34,409 nt of DNA from Chthoniobacterales bacterium (GCA_019747735.1 JAIEQL010000053.1:1-34409); one strand, 5' to 3'; counted from the first letter of the stretch, positions 18,641 to 27,224 are shown. Notes: a model not told the origin generated them from the letters alone. A program made the numbers and translations.

Positions 18641-19285
18641 CTAGGAAGAGACCTTCATGGCATTGCGATAAATTGGTTTTATCCAATCGGGGAATTCTTC
18701 TTCTGGAATGTAGACCTTGGCAACAATTCCATGAGACATTCTGAAAATAGGGAGTTGCTTGCCTAAGAAAGCCTCTTCACTGAGGTCTCTTGAGTTGTCA
18801 ATAAAATAGGCCCGGTCAACGATAGAAGCAGCTTCTAGAGCCAGTTTAAGGGAGCGTTCATAACGAGCATAAATTTTATCCTCAGGGACAGTGTGTCCCC
18901 CTTGTTCTACTCGCCAAGCAATACGGAGGGCATTAACCTCAGGAGTGTTTGTTGAGATATAGATGAATCGTATAAAAAAACCTTCTTTTTTAGCCCTTCT
19001 TATAAAATCAACTTTATCTGGGATAGAAAGAACGGTTTCAAAAAGGAAACTCTGACGTTTACCAAGACATTTCTCACGCATTTCTTCAGCACGCTGGGCG
19101 GCTTTCATAACAGCTGAAGGATCATTCCAACTGCCAAATTCTTTTTCTGCAATAACGTCAGGATTAATTGCTAAGAGCCCCTCAACCCATTTTGGATATT
19201 TGTTATAAAGAGTTCTTGTTGCTGTTGTTTTTCCTGAACCATTTGGACCTGCTACTACGACAAGAACAGGCTTAGTGCGAGGCAT
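18641..19285 (-). CDS. Zeta toxin / COG4185-type P-loop kinase
   Basis: 214 aa from the Met at 19285. Walker A is GPNGSGKTT (13-21), followed by INPDVIAEKEFG (40-51) and LFETVLS (81-87, E83), the positions that in zeta/COG4185 proteins hold the substrate-site Asp and Glu. The C-terminal HTVPEDKIYARYERSL and YFIDNSRD are typical of COG4185. Zeta toxins phosphorylate UDP-N-acetylglucosamine and block wall synthesis; whether this one is a toxin is inferred from its small overlapping upstream partner. The stop is 26 bp before hemL on the same strand, so both may be on one transcript. A longer start (19309) is possible. Confidence 0.75.
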   Translation of the reverse strand: MPRTKPVLVVVAGPNGSGKTTATRTLYNKYPKWVEGLLAINPDVIAEKEFGSWNDPSAVMKAAQRAEEMREKCLGKRQSFLFETVLSIPDKVDFIRRAKKEGFFIRFIYISTNTPEVNALRIAWRVEQGGHTVPEDKIYARYERSLKLALEAASIVDRAYFIDNSRDLSEEAFLGKQLPIFRMSHGIVAKVYIPEEEFPDWIKPIYRNAMKVSS

Positions 19286-19475
19286 GGTGGGGCGCAACAG
19301 CGTTAGCAATATTTTTTAAATACTGAGCTTTAAATTGGCTGAATGTAAGTCCCGATTTTCCTGGCTTAGAACAGGATTCTACAATGGACTTCGCCATATC
19401 TTTAAGTATTTGTTCTAACTCCCTCGCTTCCGTTTCTTCGTCTTGAATTTCTGGGTGTATCATCTCTTTTTTCAT
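19272..19475 (-). CDS. Small acidic protein, candidate antitoxin of the zeta-like gene
   Basis: 67 aa, family not recognised. N-half is acidic and helical (EIQDEETEARELEQILKDMA), C-half basic (FSQFKAQYLKNIANAV). The last codons overlap the toxin-like gene by 14 bp (the ATG at 19285 lies inside its CACCATGCC), the coupling typical of antitoxin-toxin pairs. Its start is 12 bp from the end of element D, whose terminal TATAGT could be its -10 box; no Shine-Dalgarno. Confidence 0.6.
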   Translation of the reverse strand: MKKEMIHPEIQDEETEARELEQILKDMAKSIVESCSKPGKSGLTFSQFKAQYLKNIANAVAPHHASH

Positions 19476-19486
19476 GTAAGTAAAAC

Positions 19487-19650
19487 TATAGTGTATTAAA
19501 TTGAAAAGGGCATGGTAGAAGTGCAGAAATTTTTTCTTAGGATAAGGCCGAAGAACGAGCGCTATCCTAAGATAATGTGAGATCTGAGAACGCAGTCCTG
19601 AGGAAAAAGAGCCAGCTTATGACGTGCCCTTTTCAATTTAACACACTATA
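19487..19650. mobile_element. Element D, 164-bp inverted-repeat element
   Basis: Ends are 26-bp inverted repeats with one mismatch (19487-19512, 19625-19650): TATAGTGTATTAAATTG then AAAAGGGCA. The outer TA pairs suggest a TA target as in Tc1/IS630-like elements, not proven. Inside, CTTAGGATA (19536-19544) pairs with TATCCTAAG (19563-19571). No protein. It fills most of the gap between the antitoxin-like gene and nagZ; the rest (19651-19695) shows nothing. A diverged single end is at 30325-30351. Confidence 0.8.
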
Positions 19651-19695
19651 AATCAGCATCATCTTCTTGTCAATGGAGGACAAGTTTTCTGAAAA

Positions 19696-20793
19696 TCAAT
19701 AAACTTCCACAGGAGAACGCTTTCCATCTTCCGGACTCCGTTGTCGGGCGACCTCTTCGCCAAGGGTGTCCACGCGAAGTTGCCAGACTTGGTCGTCTAG
19801 CTCCTTGAAAGCAGCTAGCGAAAAGGGATCAGGAGCAACCAGTTTCTTTTTAAAAATAGCGACGTTTTGCAAGGCCCTTTCTAGCTGCTCTTCTGGGAAG
19901 GTAGCCAGATGGTGAAGCGCTTCTTCTCCAAGCTGAAAGCGATGACAAATCATCAGCAAGTCATTGCCAGCTGCAAGAGCTAGTCGAAGCATTTCTTTGA
20001 AACTGTAATGATTGATGATGGCTCCCATATCCAGATCATCAGTCATGATCAGGCCTTCAAACTTCATTTCTTCTCGGAGCAGTTTGGTAATGATCGTAGG
20101 AGAGAGGGAGGCAGGAAGGCCCGAATTGTCTAGCTCTTCAAACGCTATGTGGCCGATCATCATGCTATCGAGGGAGGAGGCAAAATGACGAAAGACCTTC
20201 AGCTCGTGGGCCTCCAATTCAGCACGGGGACGTGGCAATGCTGAAAGATCATAGTGGGGATCGCTAGGTGCGCAGGAGTAACCTGGAAAATGTTTTCCGC
20301 AGCTGAGCATTCCCGTCGATCTCAAAGCATCGTTAAAAATCCCTGCAAGCTTGATCACTTGATCTGCTGTGCTTCCATAGCAGCGTCCCCGCAAAGAATT
20401 ATCAGCCTCCTCCTCAAAAGCGATATCGAGGACGGGACAAAGATCGAGATTAAATCCGAAGAGTTTTAATAATTTTCCAGTGAGCTCGCCATGGCGACGA
20501 ATCAGCTCTGGATTTCCTGATTCTCTGAGTTGGCGAGCATTGGGAGGTTCGTTACCCAGAAGTTTCAACCGTGAAACACGCCCTCCCTCTTGGTCAATCG
20601 TAATGATTGGTTCGATTTTGCTATGCTGGCGAAGGGTATCAATAAGATGGCGGAGTTGCTCTGGCGTTTGGATGTTACGACCAAAAAGAATGAATGCACC
20701 TGGCTGAACACGTTTAATAAACTCGATGAAAGCCCCATCAATAGAAGGGGGAACGCCTAGTAAGAGAAGTTGACCAAGATTGGAATCGCTCAT
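19696..20793 (-). CDS. nagZ: Beta-N-acetylhexosaminidase, GH3 (NagZ-like)
   Basis: 365 aa, no signal peptide, so cytoplasmic as expected for NagZ, which removes GlcNAc from anhydromuropeptides in cell-wall recycling. GH3 signatures: GAFILFGRN, ITIDQEGGRVSRL (64-76), the catalytic loop KHFPGYSCAPSDPHYDLS (167-184, with the Asp/His pair D178-H180) and the nucleophile D252 in IMTDDLDMGAI. The C-terminus is a little longer than in E. coli. It diverges from nadD over a 111-bp gap holding F2. Confidence 0.88.
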   Translation of the reverse strand: MSDSNLGQLLLLGVPPSIDGAFIEFIKRVQPGAFILFGRNIQTPEQLRHLIDTLRQHSKIEPIITIDQEGGRVSRLKLLGNEPPNARQLRESGNPELIRRHGELTGKLLKLFGFNLDLCPVLDIAFEEEADNSLRGRCYGSTADQVIKLAGIFNDALRSTGMLSCGKHFPGYSCAPSDPHYDLSALPRPRAELEAHELKVFRHFASSLDSMMIGHIAFEELDNSGLPASLSPTIITKLLREEMKFEGLIMTDDLDMGAIINHYSFKEMLRLALAAGNDLLMICHRFQLGEEALHHLATFPEEQLERALQNVAIFKKKLVAPDPFSLAAFKELDDQVWQLRVDTLGEEVARQRSPEDGKRSPVEVY

Positions 20794-20800
20794 GCTACAA

Positions 20801-20897
20801 GTGAAGAGTAAAGGGTGAAGAGTAAAGAGTTGCTTCGCTGTGTAATTTATCTTTTGAAATATACTCTTAAACCCTTAAACTTTTAAAACTTTAAACT
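20801..20897. repeat. Purine/pyrimidine-armed imperfect hairpin F2
   Basis: Left arm of gaagagtaaag words (20801-20830), a short gcttcgc hairpin, and a right arm of actcttaaac words (20862-20897). Pairing is loose. It lies between the divergent starts of nagZ and nadD and so must contain or overlap their promoters. Confidence 0.45.
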
Positions 20898-20904
20898 TTT
20901 TATT

Positions 20905-21474
20905 GTGGAGAACCCTTCTCGTATTGGCTTATTTGGTGGCACTTTTGATCCTGTTCATTTAGGACATTTGATCTTAGCCCATGATGCTCTAGAAGCATTG
21001 AAACTTGACCTCCTTTTTTTTATTCCAGCAGCTCTTGCTCCTCACAAAAAAGAAACTCCTCCACTTGCCTCGGCTGCCCAGCGAGTTGCCATGCTGCAAC
21101 TGGCTATTAAAGGGGAATCTCGTTTTGTTATTGATGAGCGAGAGCTATCCCGAAAAGCTCCTTCTTACACCATTGATACAGTGCGCGAGCTAGAGAAAGA
21201 GTATCCTTCGAGGCATTTTTTTTTGCTAGTGGGAGAAGATCAAAATATTGATCAGTGGAAAGAAATCGACGAGCTTCAAAAGAAAGTACACTTTGTCTTT
21301 TTTTCAAGGGCCAACCATCGCAACACAGTCGATGATTTTACTCTGCTTCGACGACGTATTGATATTTCCTCGACAGAAATTCGAGAACGCCTTGCTTTAG
21401 GCAAACCCGTATGTCACCTTCTTCCTCCAACTGTTGCTCATTACCTTGAAAAAAAATCACTCTACCGACCTTAA
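20905..21474 (+). CDS. nadD: Nicotinate-nucleotide adenylyltransferase
   Basis: Adenylates nicotinate mononucleotide in NAD synthesis; cytoplasmic. 189 aa. The nucleotidyltransferase signature GLFGGTFDPVHLGH is at 8-21 and the second motif ISSTEIRERL near 150-160. Start is GTG, preceded by an A/T-only leader with no Shine-Dalgarno. It overlaps rsfS by about 29 bp, the common nadD-rsfS pairing. Confidence 0.93.
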   Translation: MENPSRIGLFGGTFDPVHLGHLILAHDALEALKLDLLFFIPAALAPHKKETPPLASAAQRVAMLQLAIKGESRFVIDERELSRKAPSYTIDTVRELEKEYPSRHFFLLVGEDQNIDQWKEIDELQKKVHFVFFSRANHRNTVDDFTLLRRRIDISSTEIRERLALGKPVCHLLPPTVAHYLEKKSLYRP

Positions 21475-21829
21475 TCCCAATACAACGATCTCCGATGAGC
21501 AATTAGCTCTTTGCTGTATAGAAGCTGCTCTTGATAAAAAAGCGGAAGATCCTGTTATTCTCGATTTGCGGGGTATTTCTACCTTCACTGACTATTTTGT
21601 GATTGTCTCAGGAACTTCTGAGCCGCAAATCAAAGCAATTGCCAATGCGATTCGGGAAAAAATGAGAGAAGAGCACCGGACTCAACCTCTTTCTGATGAT
21701 GCTTATCCAAGCAGTCCTTGGATTGTCATCGATTATGGAAGCATCATTGTTCACATTTTTCATGAACGTCTTCGTGATCTTTATGATCTCGAATCCTTGT
21801 GGGGTGATGCAAAGCGATTGAAAGTTTGA
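21446..21829 (+). CDS. rsfS: Ribosomal silencing factor
   Basis: Binds L14 and keeps 50S from joining 30S under starvation. About 127 aa. The core ILDLRGISTFTDYFVIVSGTSEPQIKAIANAI and DYGSIIVHIFHERLRDLYDLESLWGDA are typical of RsfS/DUF143. There is no ATG in frame near the expected start; the candidates are TTG at 21446 or 21434, both inside the end of nadD, so translation is probably coupled. The stop TGA is also the first bases of repeat F3. Confidence 0.9.
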   Translation: MKKNHSTDLNPNTTISDEQLALCCIEAALDKKAEDPVILDLRGISTFTDYFVIVSGTSEPQIKAIANAIREKMREEHRTQPLSDDAYPSSPWIVIDYGSIIVHIFHERLRDLYDLESLWGDAKRLKV

Positions 21830-21921
21830 GTTTCAAGTTTGAGTTTGAGTTTCATAAGCGCTTTGCGCTTTACTCAGCTATTTGCTCGCAGATAACTCAA
21901 ACTACAAACTGTAGACTCAAA
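21827..21921. repeat. Purine/pyrimidine-armed imperfect hairpin F3
   Basis: Left arm with gtttgagtttgagttt words (21825-21854), a central AAGCG-CTTTG-CGCTT hairpin, and right arm aactcaaac to gactcaaa (21894-21921). It starts at the rsfS stop codon, so it may serve as a 3' hairpin; there is no U-run. Confidence 0.55.
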
Positions 21922-21932
21922 TTTCCTTCCCA

Positions 21933-22913
21933 ATGATTTCCATTACCATTCCCATTTATAACGAGCGCGAGTCCATCACGCCGCTTTTTAAAAAAATCTG
22001 TGAGGTCATGGATCATTTGGGAAAACCGTATGAAGTCATTTTTATTAATGATGGAAGTAGCGATGGGGGCGCAGTGCTACTTAATGAAATAGCAGCACAT
22101 TATCCGCAAGCGAAAGTAATTCACTTCCGTCGCAATTTTGGACAAACAGCAGCCATGATGGCTGGTTTTGACTATGCCTCAGGCGATGTCATTATCCCCA
22201 TGGATGGAGATTATCAAAACGATCCTGAAGATATTCCTCGTATGCTTGCAAAACTCGAGGAGGGTTATGATGTCTGTTCCGGCTGGCGCCGTGATCGTCA
22301 AGACAACGCCTTACAACGCAATATTCCCAGCGTCATGGCCAATAAATTAATTTCAGCAATATCAGGAGTGAGACTTCATGATTTTGGCTGTTCTCTGAAA
22401 GCCTACCGCCGCGATGTGATTGAAGGCGTGCGGCTTTACGGCGAGATGCATCGGTTTTTGCCAATCTATACCAAATGGTATGGAGCCCGTATCACTGAAT
22501 TGCCCGTCAATCATTTTGCACGACGAGCAGGAAAATCAAAATATGGTTTAGAACGTGTACTGAAAGTGATTCTCGATTTGATGGTGGTTAAATTCTTGGA
22601 TCGTCATGCGCAGAAACCGATGTATGTCTTTGGCGCCAGTGGATTGATCAGCTTGGCCGCAAGCTTCGGCTTTGTTTGCTGGGCGGTAGGACTTTTCTTT
22701 TTTGCTCATAAGCCACTCATCACAACTCCGCTTCCACTCATGGCAGTGTTTACATTCTTGATGGGAGTCATGAGTTTTCTCATGGGACTACTAGCGGAGA
22801 TGATCATGCGGACTTTTTATGAATCGCAAGGAAAGTCAGTTTATCTTGTGAAAGAGACAAAAAACATGACACTTGCTCCGGCTGCCCGCAATCTTCCAGC
22901 CTCCACCCTCTAG
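21933..22913 (+). CDS. GT2 glycosyltransferase, polyprenyl-phosphate type
   Basis: 326 aa. N-terminal GT-A domain (1-225): SITIPIYNERESITPLF, FINDGSSDGG, MDGDYQNDPEDIP (metal-binding DxD) and HDFGCSLKAYRRDV. Two membrane helices follow (about 230-255 and 265-290). This is the ArnC/GtrB/DPM1-like layout, which moves a sugar from a nucleotide donor to undecaprenyl phosphate; the sugar is not evident. First of a three-gene plus-strand set with asnB and a GT4. The C-terminal tail LAPAARNLPASTL is coded by CCAGCCTCC-like low-complexity DNA and may be a later addition. Confidence 0.88.
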   Translation: MISITIPIYNERESITPLFKKICEVMDHLGKPYEVIFINDGSSDGGAVLLNEIAAHYPQAKVIHFRRNFGQTAAMMAGFDYASGDVIIPMDGDYQNDPEDIPRMLAKLEEGYDVCSGWRRDRQDNALQRNIPSVMANKLISAISGVRLHDFGCSLKAYRRDVIEGVRLYGEMHRFLPIYTKWYGARITELPVNHFARRAGKSKYGLERVLKVILDLMVVKFLDRHAQKPMYVFGASGLISLAASFGFVCWAVGLFFFAHKPLITTPLPLMAVFTFLMGVMSFLMGLLAEMIMRTFYESQGKSVYLVKETKNMTLAPAARNLPASTL

Positions 22914-22929
22914 CCTCCAGCCTATTCTC

Positions 22930-24795
22930 ATGTGCGGCATTGCTGGCTTTATCGGTTCTGGTAATCGAGAAGTTTTAGAAAAAATGACACGAGCCCTTGC
23001 GCATCGTGGTCCCGATGCAGAAGGTTTTTTTATTGAGGAAAAAAAGGGCATTCATTTCGGACATCGACGACTTTCCATTCTCGATTTGGCTCAAGGTGCA
23101 CAGCCCATGGCGACGCTAGATGGAGAGCTCATCATTATTTTTAATGGGGAAATTTACAACCACTTAGAGTTGCGTGCAGAGCTACTTGCAAAGGGATATC
23201 ATTTTCAGACAGATCATTCCGATACGGAAGTGCTCCTGCACGCCTATCGCCAATGGGGCGAGAAAATGCTCACCCGACTTAATGGAATGTGGGCTTTTGC
23301 GATTTATGATAAACGCCAAGATTTGATTTTCTTAGCGCGCGATCGTTTTGGGAAAAAACCACTTTATTATTTTCGTTCTGAAAAGGGAGAAACTGTTTTT
23401 GCTTTTGCTTCCCAGCTCAGCGCGTTGTCGCATCACCCACAGGTACCACGCAACGAATCGATCTTGGCACTCAAAAAGTATTTTGCGTACGGATATATTC
23501 CAGCGCCGCACTCTCCTATCAAAGGCATTTTCAAATTACCGGGAGGACATTATGGAAAATGGGATTTAAAAACTAAGCAATGGAGCATCAAGCGTTATTG
23601 GGAGTATCGCTTGGAGCCTATGCAAGCTAACTTGCCAGCTGATCAAGGAAAAGCATGGGCAGAAGAATTGCTCTATCTGCTCGATCGGGCCGTAAAGCGC
23701 CGCCTGATCTCCGATGTACCACTTGGCATTTTTTTAAGTGGTGGCATCGATTCTTCAGCAGTGGCTGCTCTAGCCGCACAGCATCTGCCTGCAGGAGCGC
23801 TCAAAACTTTTAGCATCGGGTTTACTGACCCTTCCTTCGATGAACGTTCTTATGCTCGCCAAATGGCAATACATCTTGCTTGTGATCATCATGAAGAAAT
23901 AGTCGAACTCGATAAAGCGCTTCAATACTTACCCAACCTCTTAAGGGAGCTTGATGAGCCGATCGCCGACAGCTCCCTCTTGCCAACGTGGTTGCTATCT
24001 AGATTTGCTCGACGTCATGTAACAGTGGCTTTGGGTGGCGATGGAGGAGATGAGCTCTTTGCAGGATATGATCCCTTTCAAGCGCTCAAGGCCGCAGAGC
24101 TTTATTCCAAAACGATTCCAAGAGTCTTGCATCCTGCACTTACTTTTCTTGCGGCACAACTTCCAGTATCGCATCACAATATTAGTTTTGATTTTAAAAT
24201 TAAACGCTTCTTGCGAGGCATTGCTTTCCCTCCATCGCTCTGGATGCCTGTTTGGATGGGGCCACTCGAGTTAAGTGAAATCAATGATTATTTTGGCGAT
24301 CAGAACGATCCCGAAGAAATTTATAGTGAGGCCATCGAGGCCTGGGAGAGCGCTGGTCCCGGGGCAAATTTAGTGGATCGTGCACTGCAATTTTTTACAC
24401 GCCTTTATTTGCAAGATGATATTTTGGCAAAAGTCGACCGCACTAGCATGCTTCCTTCACTAGAAGTACGTTCTCCCTTTTTAGATAGTGAGGTCGTTGA
24501 CTTTGCACGACGACTTCCACATACAGTCAAATTGCGAGGTGGTGTCACAAAATGGATTTTGAAAAAAGCCCTTGAACCACTTCTTCCTCACGACATCATC
24601 TATCGTAAGAAAAAAGGCTTTGGAATGCCCATAGGAGCTTGGTTTCAACAGGGGGCAATCACACCGGCTGTGCCCAAGACTGCTTCCGCTCACTATTTTT
24701 TTCAACAACGCCTAAAATTTCATCAATTGGGAAAAAGTGATGAGCGCCTTTTTTTATGGGCACAACATGTCTTGAATTTTTGGCAAAACAAATGA
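22930..24795 (+). CDS. asnB: Asparagine synthetase, glutamine-hydrolysing
   Basis: 621 aa. Start at ATG 22930 places the nucleophile at C2 (MCGIAGFIG). Glutaminase domain 1-200 with RGPDAEG, HRRLSI and FNGEIYN; synthetase domain with the pyrophosphate loop SGGIDSS (270-276) and GGDGGDELFAGYDPF. AsnB of this length next to glycosyltransferases is common in polysaccharide clusters, where some act on sugar acids; asparagine production is the default reading. Gap 16 bp to the GT2, and an ATGA overlap with the following GT4, so the three genes are likely one operon. Confidence 0.92.
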   Translation: MCGIAGFIGSGNREVLEKMTRALAHRGPDAEGFFIEEKKGIHFGHRRLSILDLAQGAQPMATLDGELIIIFNGEIYNHLELRAELLAKGYHFQTDHSDTEVLLHAYRQWGEKMLTRLNGMWAFAIYDKRQDLIFLARDRFGKKPLYYFRSEKGETVFAFASQLSALSHHPQVPRNESILALKKYFAYGYIPAPHSPIKGIFKLPGGHYGKWDLKTKQWSIKRYWEYRLEPMQANLPADQGKAWAEELLYLLDRAVKRRLISDVPLGIFLSGGIDSSAVAALAAQHLPAGALKTFSIGFTDPSFDERSYARQMAIHLACDHHEEIVELDKALQYLPNLLRELDEPIADSSLLPTWLLSRFARRHVTVALGGDGGDELFAGYDPFQALKAAELYSKTIPRVLHPALTFLAAQLPVSHHNISFDFKIKRFLRGIAFPPSLWMPVWMGPLELSEINDYFGDQNDPEEIYSEAIEAWESAGPGANLVDRALQFFTRLYLQDDILAKVDRTSMLPSLEVRSPFLDSEVVDFARRLPHTVKLRGGVTKWILKKALEPLLPHDIIYRKKKGFGMPIGAWFQQGAITPAVPKTASAHYFFQQRLKFHQLGKSDERLFLWAQHVLNFWQNK

Positions 24796-25943
24796 GTAAA
24801 AAAATCCTCGTCCTCTGTTATGAATACCCGCCACTAGGAGGCGGTGGTGGACGTGTGGCAGCGCAGGTGGCAAGTGCCTTGCAAAAACGAGACCATGAGG
24901 TTCGTGTAGTGACAGGTGGCATGAGGCATCTTCCCAAGCGCACGCTGATAGATGGGGTTGAAGTGATTCGCGTGAGATCAGGACGTCGAGGCGAAGAGAG
25001 TTGCACTGTTTTTGAAATGCTCTCTTGGGTAATGACTGCTCTTCCAGTGGCCTTGCAAGAGGCTCGGAGCTGGAAGCCAGATGTGATGCATGTTCATTTT
25101 GCAGTACCAACAGGAGCAGTGGCATGGTTAGTTCATCAACTGACACGCATTCCGTATATACTCACGGTGCATCTCGGTGATGTGCCTGGAGGAGTTCCCG
25201 AGCAAACAGAACTGCTCTTCAAATTTTTGAAACCATTGACCATTCCCATTTGGCAAGCGGCCACTCATGTGACCGCTGTAAGCAGCTTCGTTGCTGGTTT
25301 GGCAGAGAAAGCTTATGGAAGAAGAGCAGAAATTATTTTTAACGGCATTGATTATTCAGCAATCAATTCTTACAAAAAAAATTCAGAGATTCCACAGCTT
25401 CTCATGATTGGTCGCTTAAGTGTTCAAAAAAATCCACTCCTTGCCATCCAAGCTCTCTCCTTGCTAAGTGACCTACCATGGAGATTACAAATTATTGGAG
25501 AAGGACCACTTGCTGAAGTAGTACATAGGCAAGTGATGCGATTGACGCTCCAAGAACGAGTGATTTTTTCTGGCTGGTTGTCAGCCGAAAAAGTAAAAGC
25601 TGCCATGGAAAAATCAGACATCTTGCTGATGCCTTCGCTATCAGAAGGCCTTCCTATGGCTGGTATAGAAGCCTTAGCTCATGGACTAGGAATTGTTGGA
25701 AGCCACATTGGTGGATTAAAAGATATCTTAATTGATCGAGAAAATGGTCGTTTCTTTACTCTCGAAGAAGGAGCAAAAGGAATGGCTGCTGCATTACGCC
25801 CTTTGTTAGAACACCCAAATTTATTGAAACAAGCTCAAGAAGCCTCACGCCATCTTGCACAGCGCTTTGACTGGGCGGACTCAGTTGAGGCCTATGAGAG
25901 ATTGCTGATTAATACCCCTGAAAAAAAGGATCCTCAATATTAA
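24792..25943 (+). CDS. GT4 glycosyltransferase
   Basis: 383 aa, GT-B fold. N-terminal glycine-rich acceptor loop EYPPLGGGGGRVA, then HVHFAVPTGAVAWLV and TVHLGDVPGG. C-terminal GT4 donor domain: LLMIGRLSVQKNPLLAIQAL, MPSLSEGLPMAGIEALAHGLGIV with the E-x7-E nucleotide motif. Starts by a 4-bp ATGA overlap with asnB, so translation is coupled. The 3' end overlaps the convergent lipoprotein gene by 35 bp. Acts at the cytoplasmic face in polysaccharide assembly; sugar specificity not evident. Confidence 0.9.
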   Translation: MSKKILVLCYEYPPLGGGGGRVAAQVASALQKRDHEVRVVTGGMRHLPKRTLIDGVEVIRVRSGRRGEESCTVFEMLSWVMTALPVALQEARSWKPDVMHVHFAVPTGAVAWLVHQLTRIPYILTVHLGDVPGGVPEQTELLFKFLKPLTIPIWQAATHVTAVSSFVAGLAEKAYGRRAEIIFNGIDYSAINSYKKNSEIPQLLMIGRLSVQKNPLLAIQALSLLSDLPWRLQIIGEGPLAEVVHRQVMRLTLQERVIFSGWLSAEKVKAAMEKSDILLMPSLSEGLPMAGIEALAHGLGIVGSHIGGLKDILIDRENGRFFTLEEGAKGMAAALRPLLEHPNLLKQAQEASRHLAQRFDWADSVEAYERLLINTPEKKDPQY

Positions 25944-26328
25944 CACTCCCCCAACCATTTAAGTTGTCCCAAACACCGGATTGCTCCCAGGCTCGCGCCA
26001 GATTGCTATTGCGCTTGGAGGGCTTTACCAATTGATCTGTCAACAGTTGGTTATATTGCATGAACTGCTTATTACCACCAATGAGCAAGCGATGATGAGG
26101 CAAGTCGGGGTAGAGAAAATAAATTTTCCCATCATGCTTGATGGTCGTTATTTTTCCTGTTCGTAATTTTTGAAACTGCTTCTGTTGTTGGGTAGTTGTC
26201 ACAGGAAAGGGCTTGAAACCTGCTTTCAGGAGCATCTGTGGTTGCTCTCTATGAACTTTTAATTGAGGTCGCATGGCTATACACCCCGTTAAAAAACAGC
26301 TGCAGATAAAAAGAAAAATTAGTTTCAT
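25909..26328 (-). CDS. Small lipoprotein, unknown
   Basis: 139 aa. Signal peptide MKLIFLFICSCFLTGCIAM has the lipobox LTGC (Cys16), so the mature protein should be lipid-anchored. The rest is basic and soluble, with no family I recognise (contains KHDGKIYFLYPDLP and NLNGWGSVNIEDPFF). It is 3 bp downstream of mqnA on the same strand and overlaps the end of the GT4 gene, tail to tail. Confidence 0.75.
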   Translation of the reverse strand: MKLIFLFICSCFLTGCIAMRPQLKVHREQPQMLLKAGFKPFPVTTTQQQKQFQKLRTGKITTIKHDGKIYFLYPDLPHHRLLIGGNKQFMQYNQLLTDQLVKPSKRNSNLARAWEQSGVWDNLNGWGSVNIEDPFFQGY

Positions 26329-26331
26329 TGT

Positions 26332-27093
26332 TTATGTTATTCGCATCAAGTGATGCTGTTTGAGCAGCTCTCCAAAAAGCTTGAGTCCTTTCCATTCCTC
26401 ATTTCCTAATTCATACGAAATATATTGTGTCCAATAGCGCAATGCAAAATCGGGATCTGGTTGTTGAAGCGCCAGCTCTTTGAGGTTAAGAAGGCCTTCG
26501 TGTTTGGCTTGTTGGAGTTGTTTCACGATAGATGGATGATGGGAACTTTTCTTATTTAAGCACCAAGTAGCAAAGACAAAAGGAAGTTGTGTAAAACGAA
26601 ACCACTCTGCACCGAGGTCCATAAAAGAACAAGAAGCGTGCTGACGAAAAGCAATAGCAGGATCACCGATGAGAAGACGTGGCAAAGATAAAGTAGGAGC
26701 CACGGCAGCTGAGACATAAGCCGGCGTGAGCCCATAAAATTCTTTTAAGATAATTTGCAAAAGGTTATTGGCTGTATGCGAAGCAGGATCGAGAAGAATC
26801 TGTTTCACGTTTTTTAGTTCTCCTTCATAAGCCAAAATCACACTGTAAACCTCCCCACAAGAGGCAATGGCAATGTCATCAACAATGGCAGATTCCTCAA
26901 GATGCAGCGCATTATAACTGGAGAGCAAGCCGGCATCGACCTCTCCCTTTTGAAAAGCTTCCCAAAGCTGAGCAGGAGTCTCTTTTCGAATCTTACACGA
27001 AAGACCGTATAGTAAGGGCTGTGCGTTGAGGTAAGGAACGGAGCCTAAATTCCATGCTTGCGAAGAAGTCAAGATAGTGGAAGTTTCCATCAT
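26332..27093 (-). CDS. mqnA: Chorismate dehydratase (futalosine menaquinone pathway)
   Basis: 253 aa, cytoplasmic, periplasmic-binding-protein-like fold. Dehydrates chorismate to 3-enolpyruvylbenzoate, the first step of the futalosine route. Motifs: GSVPYLNAQPLLYGL near the start, AFQKGEVDAGLLSSYNAL, and LIGDPAIAF. Together with mqnE this supports MqnA over MqnD. It is downstream of mqnE on the same strand, but 273 bp now separate them, filled by repeat F4 and element A copy 4. The start may be either of two adjacent Met codons. Confidence 0.88.
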   Translation of the reverse strand: MMETSTILTSSQAWNLGSVPYLNAQPLLYGLSCKIRKETPAQLWEAFQKGEVDAGLLSSYNALHLEESAIVDDIAIASCGEVYSVILAYEGELKNVKQILLDPASHTANNLLQIILKEFYGLTPAYVSAAVAPTLSLPRLLIGDPAIAFRQHASCSFMDLGAEWFRFTQLPFVFATWCLNKKSSHHPSIVKQLQQAKHEGLLNLKELALQQPDPDFALRYWTQYISYELGNEEWKGLKLFGELLKQHHLMRIT

Positions 27094-27114
27094 TTTTTAT
27101 ATTACTCGCCAATA

Positions 27115-27224
27115 AGTTGAAGTTACTAGTTGAAGTTGAAGCATCAATAGGTCGCTAAAGCGACTAAGCAATAAAATTTTTGCTGAAGGCAAGTTAAAAT
27201 AACTTCAATTATCCACTTCAACTC
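27115..27224. repeat. Purine/pyrimidine-armed imperfect hairpin F4
   Basis: Left arm of gttgaa words (27115-27141), a central GTCGC-TAAA-GCGAC hairpin, then AAGCAATAAAA, and right arm aacttcaatt to cttcaactc (27201-27224). If element A copy 4 is removed, the arm follows the mqnE stop codon directly (TGA GTTGAAG), as F3 follows rsfS. Confidence 0.6.

Noticed and set aside
18615..18686. 24-codon extension of HemL
   Set aside because: It overlaps the end of the toxin-like gene and has no family similarity.
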